Shown here piece after piece: positions 36,033-48,075 of a stretch of DNA of 64,000 nucleotides. The notes beneath the pieces were generated by a model. It did not search any database. It saw nothing but the letters and a program-made list of their open reading frames with translations, and was not told the origin of the DNA. Source of the DNA: Morchella semilibera. Taxonomy: Eukaryota; Ascomycota; Pezizomycetes; Pezizales; Morchellaceae. How positions within the stretch are numbered: position 1 is the first letter of the stretch; each line of letters starts with the position of its first letter. A program made the position numbers and the translations under genes. The stretch is from assembly GCA_009192285.1 (NCBI GenBank), contig WBVU01000016.1, positions 372,001 through 436,000 of the forward strand, written 5' to 3'.

Positions 36033-39000
36033 ATGATCCCCCCCGAGCCAAGTTCTGCCGCCCATAAGCTCTACGCGGAGAGTAGCCAGAAGTTCAGACC
36101 TGCTACCAGAACGCCCCCCTCGACTCACTCCACGTCTTACTCGGGCGATTCTACTTCAATGGGGGTCTATGGCTTCAGGAAGTCCAGCAAGGGAACCGTG
36201 TCCACTGCTATAGGTGGCTCGTCCCCCGAACCTAGGAGAGACTCCCACGACCTCCAACTAAACTTGGGAAACGGAAGAGAGTCATTGGTGGATAACCTCC
36301 TACTGTCCTTTGATAAGATCGGTGACGGGTCTCTAGGAGCCTTTGATACTTCGCCATATTTCACCTCCGTGGACGAAATGGATGATGATGATACCGCTTC
36401 CAACTACTCGCAGAATACCAGTCCAATACCGCGCGGCAGGCGATCTAACAGTACCAGCAACTATCATTCACATATTGGGGGTTTTGCAGGTGTTCCCGTG
36501 GGCGGTTCGACAAATTACGGGAATAGACGTGTTGGCTCCTTTGACAACGGAACCGAAAGTTTCGGCAGCGCCAACAATTTCGATGCTGGGAGGGAAACGC
36601 GCTCTCGCGGTCGCGGTCTTGGTTCTTCACATGGGTTTGCGAATGTGTATGACCCCTTTGACGCAGCGCCGCCTCCATCCATAAGGAGCGGACCAAGAAA
36701 CCGAACTCCCTCTCCACCACGGTCTCCGCGTCTTGTACGACGACTGTCAAACAAGTCTAACAGGAGCTTAAGGAGAGACCAGCAATTCAACCCACACTTT
36801 GAAGATCCTATATCACTACCACCGTTGCCGGCATTTGTGAACCCCGCAACGATGAACACTAAAGATAAGACCCCACAAAGGCCTGGTTTCTTTAGGCGGG
36901 TGTTTGGTGTGGGTGGTGGGAGCAGCACGAATGCAAGTGGTGGAAGTAGCATTGCGAGTAGCAAACAACCCCAAGAAGTCGCACTGCCACCTCAGAACTC
37001 CGATCCCCCGCAATCGACAATCAATAAAAAACCGTCATTTTTCAGGCGCCGGAAGAAATCTGTGAGCGATGCGATGTCGCAACCTACAGCTGTCTTACCA
37101 CCCCCCTTACATGCTACAGAGCCCATATCTCCGATTGAGTGCCCTCCCCCCCAAAGCCCCTCGACTTCACTTAGCGCCGCAATGAATTCTTATCTGAAAT
37201 CCTCCACTTATGACTTAACTGATGAAGAAGATCATGAGCATGCTTATCTTTCACGGGGTGCGACGATCCGTACTGTAGCCTCTTCGGATCCAATATCACC
37301 AAAACGACCGACATTCTTCGGAGAGAGTCTGAGGGGTCGGGATAGCGGTAGCCACTTTAACGACGACTTTACCGATTACAAAATATATAGAAAAGACACC
37401 AGGTACGCAAGGGGTGGGAGGAATGTAGACCTCCGGCTCCAGCCATCGAAACCTAAAGATCGAGACGATTGGGATAGACCCCAGACAAGCCCATATACAA
37501 GCACCTTCTCACACAAACATCATCACTCAAGAGACGAAGAGGAACCAGATAACGAAATGCGCTGGCCACCTATTCAAACGAGATCAATCCTATCGACCCG
37601 GAGAAGCGTCGATAATGTTGCGTTAGAAAGAGAGCGGCAGAACTCTACTACGTCGTCTGTATACGACAAGCCGCGGCAAGGATCAGTTGTTTCTAAGAAG
37701 GAAACACCAATTGCTACCGTACAGGAACTTGACGCAATACACGCCAAAGAAGGGAAGGTACGAAAGGGTAGTGGCCGTGGGAAGCCCCTTGAATTGGATA
37801 CCAGATTGGGAGCCAGTCTTTTGGGGGTAGCGAATCGAGGTCCGGGGGACTCGTGGCTCATGACACCTACACCGGCCACTGCAGCAGGGACTCCAACTGT
37901 AATGTTGCAAAGAGATGGACCGGGCGAAAAGGCAAAGCTGTTAGAAGAGCACGAGGAAGCAATTATGAGCGAAGACGAGGAAGAGGATGATGAGCCCTCA
38001 GAGGAAACTCGCGAGTTGGCGAGGAAGATCTTTGAAGGTGATGAAGAGGCTATGCCAAAGGCTGGAGTAACTCTCTGGCTTGGCGACCCGTATGTTTATC
38101 AGCCTCTTCCAAAAAAAGATTAAACTAACTATTTGTTTGTAGGAGCATTACGGGTACAAGAAACCGAAGGGCGTATATGGAGATGTTTGATTACTCAGGC
38201 ATCAACATATTATCTGCATTGAGGATCTTTTGCGGAAGACTTGTATTCAAAGGCGAAACACAGCAGGTGGACAGGATCATTACATCCATCTCGAAACGGT
38301 GGTGCGAATGTAATCGAACGCACGGGTTCAAGAGTGTTGGTATGTTCTTCAAACTATCTCAAATGACGTTGGTGATACTTACTTTATAGACATTGTTTTT
38401 ACAATTCTCTATTCGCTTTTACTTCTTAACACAGATCTTCATATTGCAGATCTTCCACAATCGCAGAAGATGACCCGTGGCCAATTCATCAAGAACACTA
38501 TGCTGAGTATTCGTAGGATTGTTGCCGAGTCTGCTGCGAATAGAGATACAAAGCTTATTCACTATAACACTATGCCATCACGCTCACAAACCCCTTATCG
38601 CCAATCTTTCTCGGCACAACAAGATGATCCCGGGCTTCCCAGTGCAGCCACATTCCCATCGACGAGGGAGAGGGCGTACAGTGGCCCGAGTGGCACTGGG
38701 AGAGGGTCGGTTGACTTTGGAAGAGCCAATAGAAACTCAAGCAAACCTACTGGTATCGGAAATCTCAGTCCGAAAGGAGATGAGACATCAACAGAAAAGA
38801 TGGACTATGATATGGATGGGGGCTTGGCTCTTGTCAAGAATTCGCTCGGTGGAGGAATTAAGGTCTGGGAAACTCAAGTGGAGATTGTGTTGAAGGATTT
38901 TTACCAATCAGTGAAAGCAACTGCACTACCACTTCATGGTGCGCAAGAAAAGGTGGAAGTTACACACTCTACTACTCTTTCTGTGTTCGGATCAGGAATG

Positions 39001-40448
39001 TTGCGGAGATCACCAAGTACCGTCAGCAGGGCGCCGTCTGAGCTCAGCGTTTCAAATCGCAACCGAGACAGTAAGTTGGGCACTAAATGGACTGCAAAAA
39101 ATAGATCACGACCAAGGCTCTACAATGGATCATATGCTGCGTCTAGTAGAACATCACTTGAGGATCGATCAATGTGGAGCCCTTCTGCATCTAGTACTTG
39201 GAGTAAATACTCACTTGATAAGACGCAAACCTCGATGTCTGTAGATTCTTTAGGATCTGCCTTTACACATGGTGATTATCAGCAATCGATCGGTTTCGCG
39301 AATGCTCTTAGCCATGCCATCATCCGGGAGGAGGCAGCCAGTGGGCACTCAGCCGATGATGGAGGATCAACACTACTCGAATATGATGAATTGGAACTCT
39401 CTGGGGCCCCATGGGCGAAGGAAGGAATGCTTAAACATAAGCACCACCTTGAAGGCGTCGACAAAAAGGCCAAAAATCGTGCATGGACCGAGTGTTTTGC
39501 AGTCATCGAGAAGGGATGGATGAAACTATTTCTGTTCGGCAACAGCCAACATAAGGGCGGGAAAAACAACCCTGTTTTAGGCGTAGTCGGAGGAGGAAAT
39601 TGGACAGAAAATGCAGAGTCCATTGGCACTTTTATGTTGAGACAGACAATTGCATCAGCACTTCCATCCCCGGGGTATTCCAAGAGTAAGCCAAATGTAT
39701 GGGCATTATCGTTGCCATCTGGTGCTGTGCACTTCTTTGAAGTTGGGACTGCGGAGATTGTGAGGGAGTTTGTGACAACAGCAAACTACTGGGCCGCAAG
39801 ACTGTCCAAAGAACCCTTAGTTGGTGGTGTTAGTAACGTCGAATATGGCTGGAGTGAAAATGCCCTTGGTGATTACATGGATAGTGGGAGTCCCCCATCG
39901 AGCAATCACGGCGAGCCCAGACCAAGTTTACAGGTTTCAATAAGGTCAAGCATTGATCATACTTCGATGGTAAAAGCCAAACTACCCGGAGATAAAATCA
40001 ATATCACAGATTGGGCACCACCAACACAAAGCATGGTTGCGAGTTCCTTGAAAGAAGCCGATCAGTTAAGGGCCTTGGAAGCGTATGTGAAGAATATCGA
40101 GTCGGAATTGACAAAGCATAACGAACTAAGGCCTCCTATGCGAATTGCTGTATGTCTTTATCATATCCACTGCAGAGTGATGTTTTTTTTTTTTTTTTAC
40201 TGATTATTTAATTTTAGTTTTCACCCCGTCATCCAAACTCGGCAAAGGCGATGGCCAATTGGGAGAGGAAATCATCTTACCTCCTTCACGAAATTATCAA
40301 GTTTAGAACTTATATCGAATGCTTGAACTCAGCTAGTATTCTAAGAGAGAGAATTAGAGCTGGCGAGACCGAGATTGGTGAAACCATGGGCGATATGTCT
40401 GATACCGAGGCTCCCCATGGAGCAAATATTCCAATTTATTCTGCTTAA
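36033..40448 (+). CDS. Arf guanine-nucleotide exchange factor, Sec7 plus PH domains (SYT1-like)
   Basis: Four exons: 36033-38089, 38143-38339, 38390-40149, 40218-40448 (1414 aa). The protein should activate Arf GTPases on Golgi or plasma-membrane traffic routes. A long disordered Ser/Pro/Arg-rich N-terminus (about 670 residues, including repeated FFRR(V/R) segments) precedes the Sec7 domain (ETRELARKIFEGDEEAMPKA, RRAYMEMFDYSGINILSALR, GRLVFKGETQQVDRI, LLLLNTDLHIADLP, MTRGQFIKNTMLSIRRI). The catalytic Glu position of Sec7 is filled in FKGETQQVDR. A second disordered stretch leads to a PH domain (APWAKEGMLKHKHHLEG ... WTECFAVIEKGWMKLFLFG ... NYWAARLSKEP) and a coiled C-terminus. The order matches yeast Syt1 and its filamentous-fungus orthologues. 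Divergent neighbour UNC-50/Gmh1 is also tied to Arf traffic. Confidence 0.93.
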
Positions 40449-42613
40449 GCAGGGCGTTCTAGGAAGATATCATTGCTTCTTTTCGTATTTATATTCGCAA
40501 CACTCCCCTATTTTTTTATTTTGCGGAGATATTTATTTTTAACTCTTCTTTCACCTAATTATCTTGTTTCATCCTGTGCATTTCTTGTTTTCTGTTTAGT
40601 TTTTTCCCCTGGATTTATTAGCACCCAGTGGGGCCTTCATCACGACTTTTACGATGACGTTTTTAAACTTCGTATATTATTACTTAAACTGGGAGGGTAT
40701 CTCTTTTGTTGCAAAAATGGAGCTGGTAGGATCCGGGAGCGCTTTCTTTGGGGGGTTAGCAGATTTTCCTTATATTTCTCGGTGGGGTGTGTTGGATTTA
40801 TTTTCATGGTGTATTTTCTTTCTTTCGTTACATAGTCTTGGGAAGGGAGTAAGGTATCTATACTCAGATATCTTCTAATATGTTAATCTATCTATTCAGA
40901 TATCCTTTTCATTGCTATAGTTGGATGGGTTTGGGGGCGTTTTATAGATTTTTAGCTTGGAGGGCACACTCGTCCGCGGAGGTCTCGTGGTATGACATCC
41001 TGAAACGCGAATAATAAAAGTAGCTTCTTTGCATACTTAATCAGAAGATACTCCATCAGAATATTCATGCTATATAGTAACACATACATGTAGTAGCGAA
41101 TGGGCCTCAAATATCCTGATGCCTGGCCCGGCCCGGGAAAGGGCCTGGGCCTGTCAGACCAGCTTAAGAACCGTTTGGATCCTTGTGTACGCGGGCCTTC
41201 ATATCAGTCACTCTTAAAAGCTGTGGCGAGAATATAGAATGTTTTTTGTTGAGTTTTTCGTTATCACTTATTTAGGGTTTGTGAACAAAGTATTGAATCA
41301 TTGGATCGTGTACCCATCCCCTACTCTAGGGTACGAGCCAACCACCGGATGCAGATGAGACATCTAGATGCATAAAGATCACGTGGCCACGATTCGGCAA
41401 TCTCATTCCTCATCAACATCACCAACAAAAATAAATCCTGACCCTCTATGATAATGTAATCGGGCGCCTTGGCACATTGGACAGAGCCTTTTAGCAAAGC
41501 TACATGTAGTTGAACGACGCAAGCCCCTTCCGAAAACAGCTAGACTCTCTACAGCTTGCGCAGCTAAGACTGATCTTACTCGAAAGTCTGTATATAACGA
41601 TTTTCTTTCGGTGTGCTTAAAAACATTCCCATCAATAACCCTTCCTGTGAAACTATTCTAAAGTACAATATATAAAAATCTGCCGCGATCATGGCCCCAC
41701 AAGAACCACGTTTGCACACCTCATGTCATCTCCTGAGATTTACCAGTCAAAGCTAGATCTCAGCCAAGAGATGTACGAAACAATCAATCCCGTCCAAAAG
41801 CAACACTAAAAAGAGTATAAAAAGGAAACTATAAAACATGAAAAAATACCAGTCCAAGAAAAGTAAGGGGAAAAAATGAGTAGGAGAGATATCAGAGGAA
41901 AGAAAAAGACTTGACCGAACCTATAAAACCGTTCACCATCTCCCCGGAAGCCTATTTAAATTACACAACATCCCGCAGAAACAGAAATTGGCAGAGCACA
42001 AAAACTAGAGGACAAGTAACAAAAAAAGCTCTGTGATACAATACTTATCAAAAACGAGGGCATGAATGTTAAATAGAATGAGAGTTAACAAAATATAGAA
42101 TCACAAAACCCAGCTTTTTTTTGTGCAGTTTCCAGACACCCGCCCATACCAAAAAAAAAAGGAAAAAAAAGGAAAAAAAAGGGAAAGAAAAGGAAAAGAA
42201 AAGAAAGAGAAGAGAAAAGAAAAAAGAGAAAAAACCTCCCAGATTCACATAGTCCATAAAAAAGGAAAGGAAATATAATAAAATAAACATTCCCCAGATA
42301 ACCGAAACGCCGTGGAGATTTTATGCATCTCTATGACGGTATGTAGGTCGGGGTCGTAGACACTTTTATGAATATACATTGCAAAGGAGAAAATAATTGG
42401 AGAAAGTACTACCCCACTTATCCAATAAGAGCACCTAGGCTCCGAATTCAGTTGTAGGGGCAGTGTGGGATAAAGGTAGGCAAAAAGGGACAGAGAAGAG
42501 GAAATAGGGGGAAACGAAACGAAGAGGAGGAATAAACATGTAGGGAATAAACCTAACCTCCAACCATATTAAGGTCCAACCAAAACAAATTCGACACAAG
42601 TTATGGTAGAATA
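40449..42613. other. Convergent 3' flanks of Sec7-PH gene and SPT7, no gene seen
   Basis: The first 430 bases are T-rich and read open on + by composition only, most likely 3' UTR. A GC-rich near-palindrome lies near 41121-41152 (GGCCCGGCCCGGGAAAGGGCC and flanks). TACATGTA occurs at 41085 and 41501. The right part contains a long purine tract. No gene is supported. Confidence 0.5.
42151..42234. repeat. Purine (GGAAAA-type) tract
   Basis: About 84 bases contain only A and G on the + strand, with repeated GGAAAAAAAA and GAAAAG units. It is low-complexity sequence in the 3' region of SPT7 and appears as a pyrimidine tract on that gene's sense strand. Confidence 0.9.
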
Positions 42614-45600
42614 TTAGCCGCCACCACCGACCAATGATTCTGGAGACATCATCCCGCCGTTGCCCTCGTCCCCACCCTCTGATACCTTGGAAAGTGTACG
42701 CTCTAAAGTTGGTGGAGCATCCTTGACCAGGGTAGCCTTCGTAGAAACAGGAGCTGGATTTGGCTTTTTCTTTTTCTTAGAATTACCACCATGACTATTG
42801 GATGGCCGCTTCCGAGGCATTGAAATCTTTCCTGTAGGAGGCAGTCTCGGTTTTGGCGGCTTTTGTTTCCCTTGGAGGTGCTCGTCTTCAATAAGGGCCT
42901 CCTCATTGTTTGCGTGAAGCTTCGCAAGGAAGAAATTTTGAACAAGGCCAATCTGTTTTGTGATTATTTCGTGTGTAACAGGCTCGAAAGGTGGCGGTTG
43001 TTTGTAGCCGTCGGCCGACACGGCAGCACTGTTACGATGGCAAGTAGGTTAGCGTATGTATAAAGAGGAGGGATAAAATCATGTGAATGTACCTTGCACT
43101 GGGGTTTTGGTAAGTACTGCGCATCCTTCCTTGAAGTAGATGTAGTGGAACGGAAAGAGAGGAAAGTCCAAATTCCTTGTCCAAGCCCAACTCCTTGAAC
43201 CCAAAGAAATCATCACCAATATCTTCCGCAAAGTCACCACCAACAAACATCTCACTTCCGTCATTAAACATTCTAGAACCATCCCCGCCTGTGTCTGTAA
43301 GAGCTGGGCGCTGTTGAAGTGTTAGTAGAGGCCCTGCCAAGAGTCTTTAGAGCAAACTCAAGACATACTAGAAGTTCTGTAAGATGGAATTTCATCCGCT
43401 CATGGATACCATTGAGTCTAGACCCTAGGCGTTCAACATCATCTCTGATATACGCTTCTAAGCTTTCAACGTCTGCGCCGTTTTCGTACAAAGCATGTAG
43501 GAGCATCTCCTACGGCAATTGTCAGTATCCATAACTAAAAACTTTAGCGTTAACATTTACCTCCGGCGAAAATTGCCTTTCATGAGATGGTGCTTCTGCA
43601 TAAACCATTAAAGTCTTTGAAAGCTTTTGAATGTAATCGACTGCAATATCTGTCACTGCGTCGATCGCTGTTGGTTGATATTCTTCAAAACCAGCATGAA
43701 AAAATATCTTTCCCACAGATCTTTGTAGTGCCGCCCTTGCTACGTTGTGACACATTATCGGGCCCTCTTCGGTGATAACGAACCTCTCTACATCTGCCTC
43801 GACAAATTCTTTAGGGTCATATCTCTGAAACTGATTAGAGTACATCTGCAGAGACTATTAGAGTGTTTCTTTATATACCATAGAACTAGAGCCTTGGACT
43901 TGCCTGAGTTTGCACCTGCATTTGCTTGATGACAGAGATTTTTGAGCAAAGTTTTCGTGTATCTTGCATCTGCCTAATATTTGCATCCATTCTTTTACTT
44001 AATTCAGATTTTGGCTGGGTGAATATCCCTTCTGGAGCAATTCTTATATCTTGGCCTTGGAGATCGACGTCATCACCATCTCCGTTCCAAACAAGCCTCC
44101 AGGGAAGTTCCGGGACACTTGAAAGAGGAGTGTAGTAATCGGGCAATAGATCTCCTTCATCCTCCCCCTCTTCGGTTGGATCAACTAGCTTTTCACTGCC
44201 ATTGCCTCGAGGTAGACCTTCGTCTCCGTCTTCCTGAGGCGACTTAAGATGTCTTTCTTCCTTTCTCAAATATCGCCCCATGCCAGTTCTTGACCGCAAG
44301 AGAGCAGGCTCTTCTGGGTTAAGACGGTTTCCACGCAAAAGTTTATGTCGTTCACTCTAACGCATCAATTAGAAAAAAAAGATCGAGTTTACTCCAATAA
44401 TCAGGTACTTACTGCAACTTTTGCCCTGGCCTTTTTAGTCATTGTTTTCCAAGCCTGGTATTCAACGTCGTTTGAATCGTCATCAACCTTATCATGGTCA
44501 ATCTCCATCTGGGACATCGATGTTCCCGAGATACCGTTTGGAATTGGGGTTCCTCCAAGGGGCGTCAAAAATCCGTTCTGCATTATATTTGCCTGGCTAC
44601 TTTCCCCTGGCGGCAGTGAGTCGGCCCGTAGGAGATGTACTGTAGGTGGCTTAACTTCAGGTGTTCCTTCTGTCCGAGCCCCCTTCCTAGCTTTCTTAGT
44701 CCCTGGAGCTTTTCTACCACGGGATGACATGAGGGGTTCTATCACCAATGTATTAATAAGTGTTCTTATCCGCGTATACTGGTTTCAGGGCTGAGTAAAC
44801 AAAGAAAGGAAAGGAAATTACCATCATCACTTTCACCTTCGGCGTCAACCTCCATAGTACCCGCCTCTTCCGCCTCAACCTCCGCCCTATCCCTGATGAC
44901 AATATCGGGAATTAAAGGTATTAGGTTTTGCGTGGCTTTCTGCATACACTTGGCATGCTTCCTGAGGTAATGCATTGGGTCTGCATTATAGGCAAGGCAA
45001 TTCGCCCATATTAAGTTGAGATCCTCAACAAACTCTTTCTTGCTTTTGTATTGATGTGCCTTTAGCTTTTTCATAACTGTTCCCAAGTCCATGGGATGTT
45101 TGATAACTAAGAAACACGTTTAACAATGGTAAGCTAGGGGTATTCTCATTCAAACATAGGCTGCCAACTTACTGCTAAAATAATCTGGTGCTTCTCGTTT
45201 ATTCACTCTGTTCAGAAATGCGGTTGAGTGTTCAGTTAATGCTCTTAATTCAAGCACAACCTTCTCTGCCGCTTCATATAACTCCTCTTGGCCCACTTTG
45301 TCTTCATTAGCCCACTTTGACCGATTTTTCCTAACTTCTGACATCAAATTTCGTAACTCCATATCCGACACCTTAACTTTCTCGCGCTTTGCATCGATTC
45401 TAGCGATTAGGTGTTTCAATGTTAGGCTTGATGCACCTAAGTTCGCACTACTTAGTTTTCCAGGGGCATTTGCTTGCGCCGCATTTGCCTCTGCGTTAAC
45501 CTGTCTATCGGACTCTTCGAGCTTTTGCTGTTCCAACATTGCGTCTCTATCGTTTTCCAGTGTGAAGAACATAGTAGATAACGCGCTTCTTGCTGCCTCC

Positions 45601-46127
45601 TCTGCAGCTTTTCTATCTGCTTCTAGCTTTTCCCTAGTCGCGGTAGCGCTTTTCTTTGCCTCAGCTATGTTCCTTGAGGGCTCACTAGACTGGGAGTGCG
45701 ACGATAAAGCTTTTGCAAGCAGAGGCGAGGGCGCGCTTTTCTTTGGCTCCTCATCTTCGTCGTCGTCGTCGAAATCGTAATCGTCGTCGTCAAGCTGTCG
45801 CGCTGGAGGCTGAACATTGTCCAAAGCGGAAGATGCCGCAGGATTGGCTAGATCAGAGGGATAATTATTATCGTTGAGCTCCAGTGTTGAAAGGTCTAGT
45901 TCTGGAGCAGCGCAGCAAGGACGATCAGTCCTGAATAAGCTCGGTATTGTTTTCTCATATTGGGTGTATCGTTGCCGAAAGATCGCGGTGATGGAATCCG
46001 GGGCTTCCTCCTTTTCTCCCATGTCGATTCCTATGTCGATAGAGGCTGTCCTAGTGCGTTCAGAGCGCTGGGAGGTATCTTCGCGAGTAATTTGCGGACG
46101 CTGCCATTGTGAGGGGAGGGAGGACAT
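42614..46127 (-). CDS. SPT7: SAGA complex subunit Spt7 (bromodomain plus histone fold)
   Basis: Eight exons, minus strand: 46127-45173, 45106-44822, 44738-44413, 44356-43904, 43845-43561, 43509-43369, 43310-43093, 43028-42614 (1025 aa). Spt7 organises the SAGA transcription coactivator and pairs with Taf10. Visible: acidic and Lys/Ala-rich N-terminal coils ([20 protein letters not shown]); a bromodomain ([51 protein letters not shown]); the Spt7 segment [20 protein letters not shown]; a histone-fold region ([39 protein letters not shown]); then [20 protein letters not shown]. The C-terminus is Lys-rich. The exon 4 end is ambiguous: a GC donor (CAG/GCAAGT) at 43904 or an in-frame weak GT donor 12 bases earlier. 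The start is the first ATG; the frame is open further upstream without one. Confidence 0.94.
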
Positions 46128-46995
46128 GATGTGGGGAGGTTGGGGGAGGGGGGGGGGTGCGTGTATTTTGACGCGAGTAGGAACGTCAAAGGAGCGGGCT
46201 AAGTTGCTCGGGTCATAGCCCGAGCTGTGAGCAAGCGACACCCAGGGATGAGAGGGTGGAAATGGGATGAAAATCGATGAAGTTCGCGATGGAAACAGGC
46301 GTCGATTTCGCGGGGAACAGGTGAGGCGCACCAGGTGAGGTTGTGGACGCTTCGGTTATGGGTGACTAAGGCGTTGCGTCGGGGTGCGCTTCAACTATCG
46401 AATACTAAAGACACAATTGCAAGGTGACGCCCTTACAGCAGGCTCAGACACAAAAATTGTTAGGAGAACCTCCAATACTTCCATTCCTTTTTTTTTTTGT
46501 AGGGAGGGGGAGGGGGGTAAAACACTACATGTACTCCCTCGTTTTGCTTGTCAGTGGGTGTTGATGCCAGCCCGTGGCACCACTGAGTCTTCACGCGCGA
46601 AAATTCAACGATATACATAGTATGTATATTGTGGTTATATACCTACATACATTTATCTAAAGACTGCGTATATTCAATAGCGGAATGAATGAATGACATA
46701 CCCGATCCAACGCGATTTTCAATATTAAGCACCATATATATGAGGACTCGAAAAAGTTATCTCCGAGTGATATCTAATGATACACTAGACAACGCGCAGA
46801 AGACACCATAGGATTTTAAAATAGTTTATTTTTGTTGGGATTTCATTAAAAGTTCTAATTCCTTGAGTCGAGGAGTTAAATCTGTGATATCAAGTTCATA
46901 ATTGTAAATTCTTACAATCTACACCCACGGTAGTAGTTTAGTTTATATGCCCCCGTTAGACAGTTAAGGTGGGTACATGCTTGTGTCACCTTGTT

Positions 46996-47095
46996 TACAT
47001 GTACTTTGGGTGTAGGGGCAAGTGAGAAGACACCAAGCTGCCAAGTTTGCATGAAGGGTGTCTTCTCACTTACCCCTACACCCGAAGTACATGTA
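46996..47095. repeat. Long hairpin: 39-bp inverted repeats around a 22-base loop
   Basis: The arms are 46996-47034 and 47057-47095. They match as reverse complements with two mismatches, share the core TGTAGGGG..AAGTGAGAAGACACC, and each has TACATGTA at its outer end. The full unit is 100 bases. It may be a very small foldback transposon relic or a structured regulatory site; no transposase is near. Confidence 0.85.
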
Positions 47096-47249
47096 TTCGT
47101 GGGTGTGGTATCAAAGTGCAATATTTAGACTACAAGGCACCGGCGAACTCCGGCGCACTGATGTACTCAGCTTATATCCCTATGATGTCTAATTCTACAA
47201 AATTGATTTTTAGCCATAGAATTTCTAGTGCCTATGAGAATACATGTAG

Positions 47250-47450
47250 TATCCCTTGCACGGATGAAAGTTGTCAAATTCGCGACCTCCCTCTTTCAGC
47301 GAATATAAATTATAACCTAGTGTGGTAAACACCTCGAAAGCCCCCTTTGGTTCTGTTGTTGCTATTTACCGTAACAAGCAATATAATTCCTCTACTAATG
47401 GTGCACGGTCCAGGTCGCGAATTTGACAACTTTCATCCGTGCAAGGGATA
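47250..47450. mobile_element. MITE-like element with perfect 39-bp terminal inverted repeats
   Basis: Bases 47250-47288 and 47412-47450 are exact reverse complements over 39 positions, beginning TATCCCTTGCACGG and ending CCGTGCAAGGGATA. They enclose a 123-base non-coding interior. If the outer TA is read as the target duplication, the repeats are 37 bp and the element fits a non-autonomous Tc1/mariner-type MITE of about 200 bp. Perfect repeat identity suggests recent insertion or ongoing constraint. No transposase or second copy is in the window. Family assignment is inference. Confidence 0.7.
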
Positions 47451-48075
47451 GTGGGCGTACGAGTGATTTTTCATGAATAGAGCGGGTTTTTGTCTCCAGT
47501 TAGCGTACAAACATACATGTACACAGCACAAAAAGAGAGGTGAGATCACTACATGTACAAGTAGGTATTCCAGTCAACATGCTAGTAATGCAGTATGGAT
47601 ACGGTACTGGTACAGCGACAGGCAATAAGTGATGGAACGCACTCGATCGGAGCACAAACACCAAGCGTTGGTAGTCATATGCATGTTATACATGTCACTA
47701 TTTCACCCCATTTTTTCATACTGTACATGTACATACATGTAGTGCGTGCCTACATTTATAATATAGCATTTGCCATGTCCGAGCCACTACATGTAAGTAC
47801 AATGTAAGTACATGAGGAAAGTGAAAGACATTGTAGGTTATGTATTATCGGCTAGGCACATACATGTACACACATGCAAATTTACATACATGTAAGTTCT
47901 AAACCTACATGTAATTTGCGTTTACATGCGCCGTACAAGGTTACTCACTTTTCCCTACGCGCGGAAAGTTACTCCATACCTTTTAATCTTTCCGGCCTGT
48001 ATATCATCTCAATCACATCTGCCCCCTATCAACACCAAAATCATTTACTCTACATCTTGATTGTAGAAAGCCATC

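Larger units (their letters stand above)
46128..48075. other. Repeat-rich intergenic region between divergent SPT7 and CBM48-APH genes
   Basis: It contains two long inverted-repeat elements (46996-47095 and 47250-47450) and eleven TACATGTA palindromes between 46996 and 47913, plus one at 46526. These are mixed with TACATA, TATGTA and GTAAGTA variants. The last 150 bases before 48076 look like a promoter/leader with pyrimidine blocks. No gene is supported. Confidence 0.6.

Noticed and set aside
40449-40878. Hydrophobic 120-codon open frame just after the Sec7-PH gene
   Set aside because: T-rich 3' UTR sequence always translates as Phe/Leu-rich; no promoter space or conserved motif.
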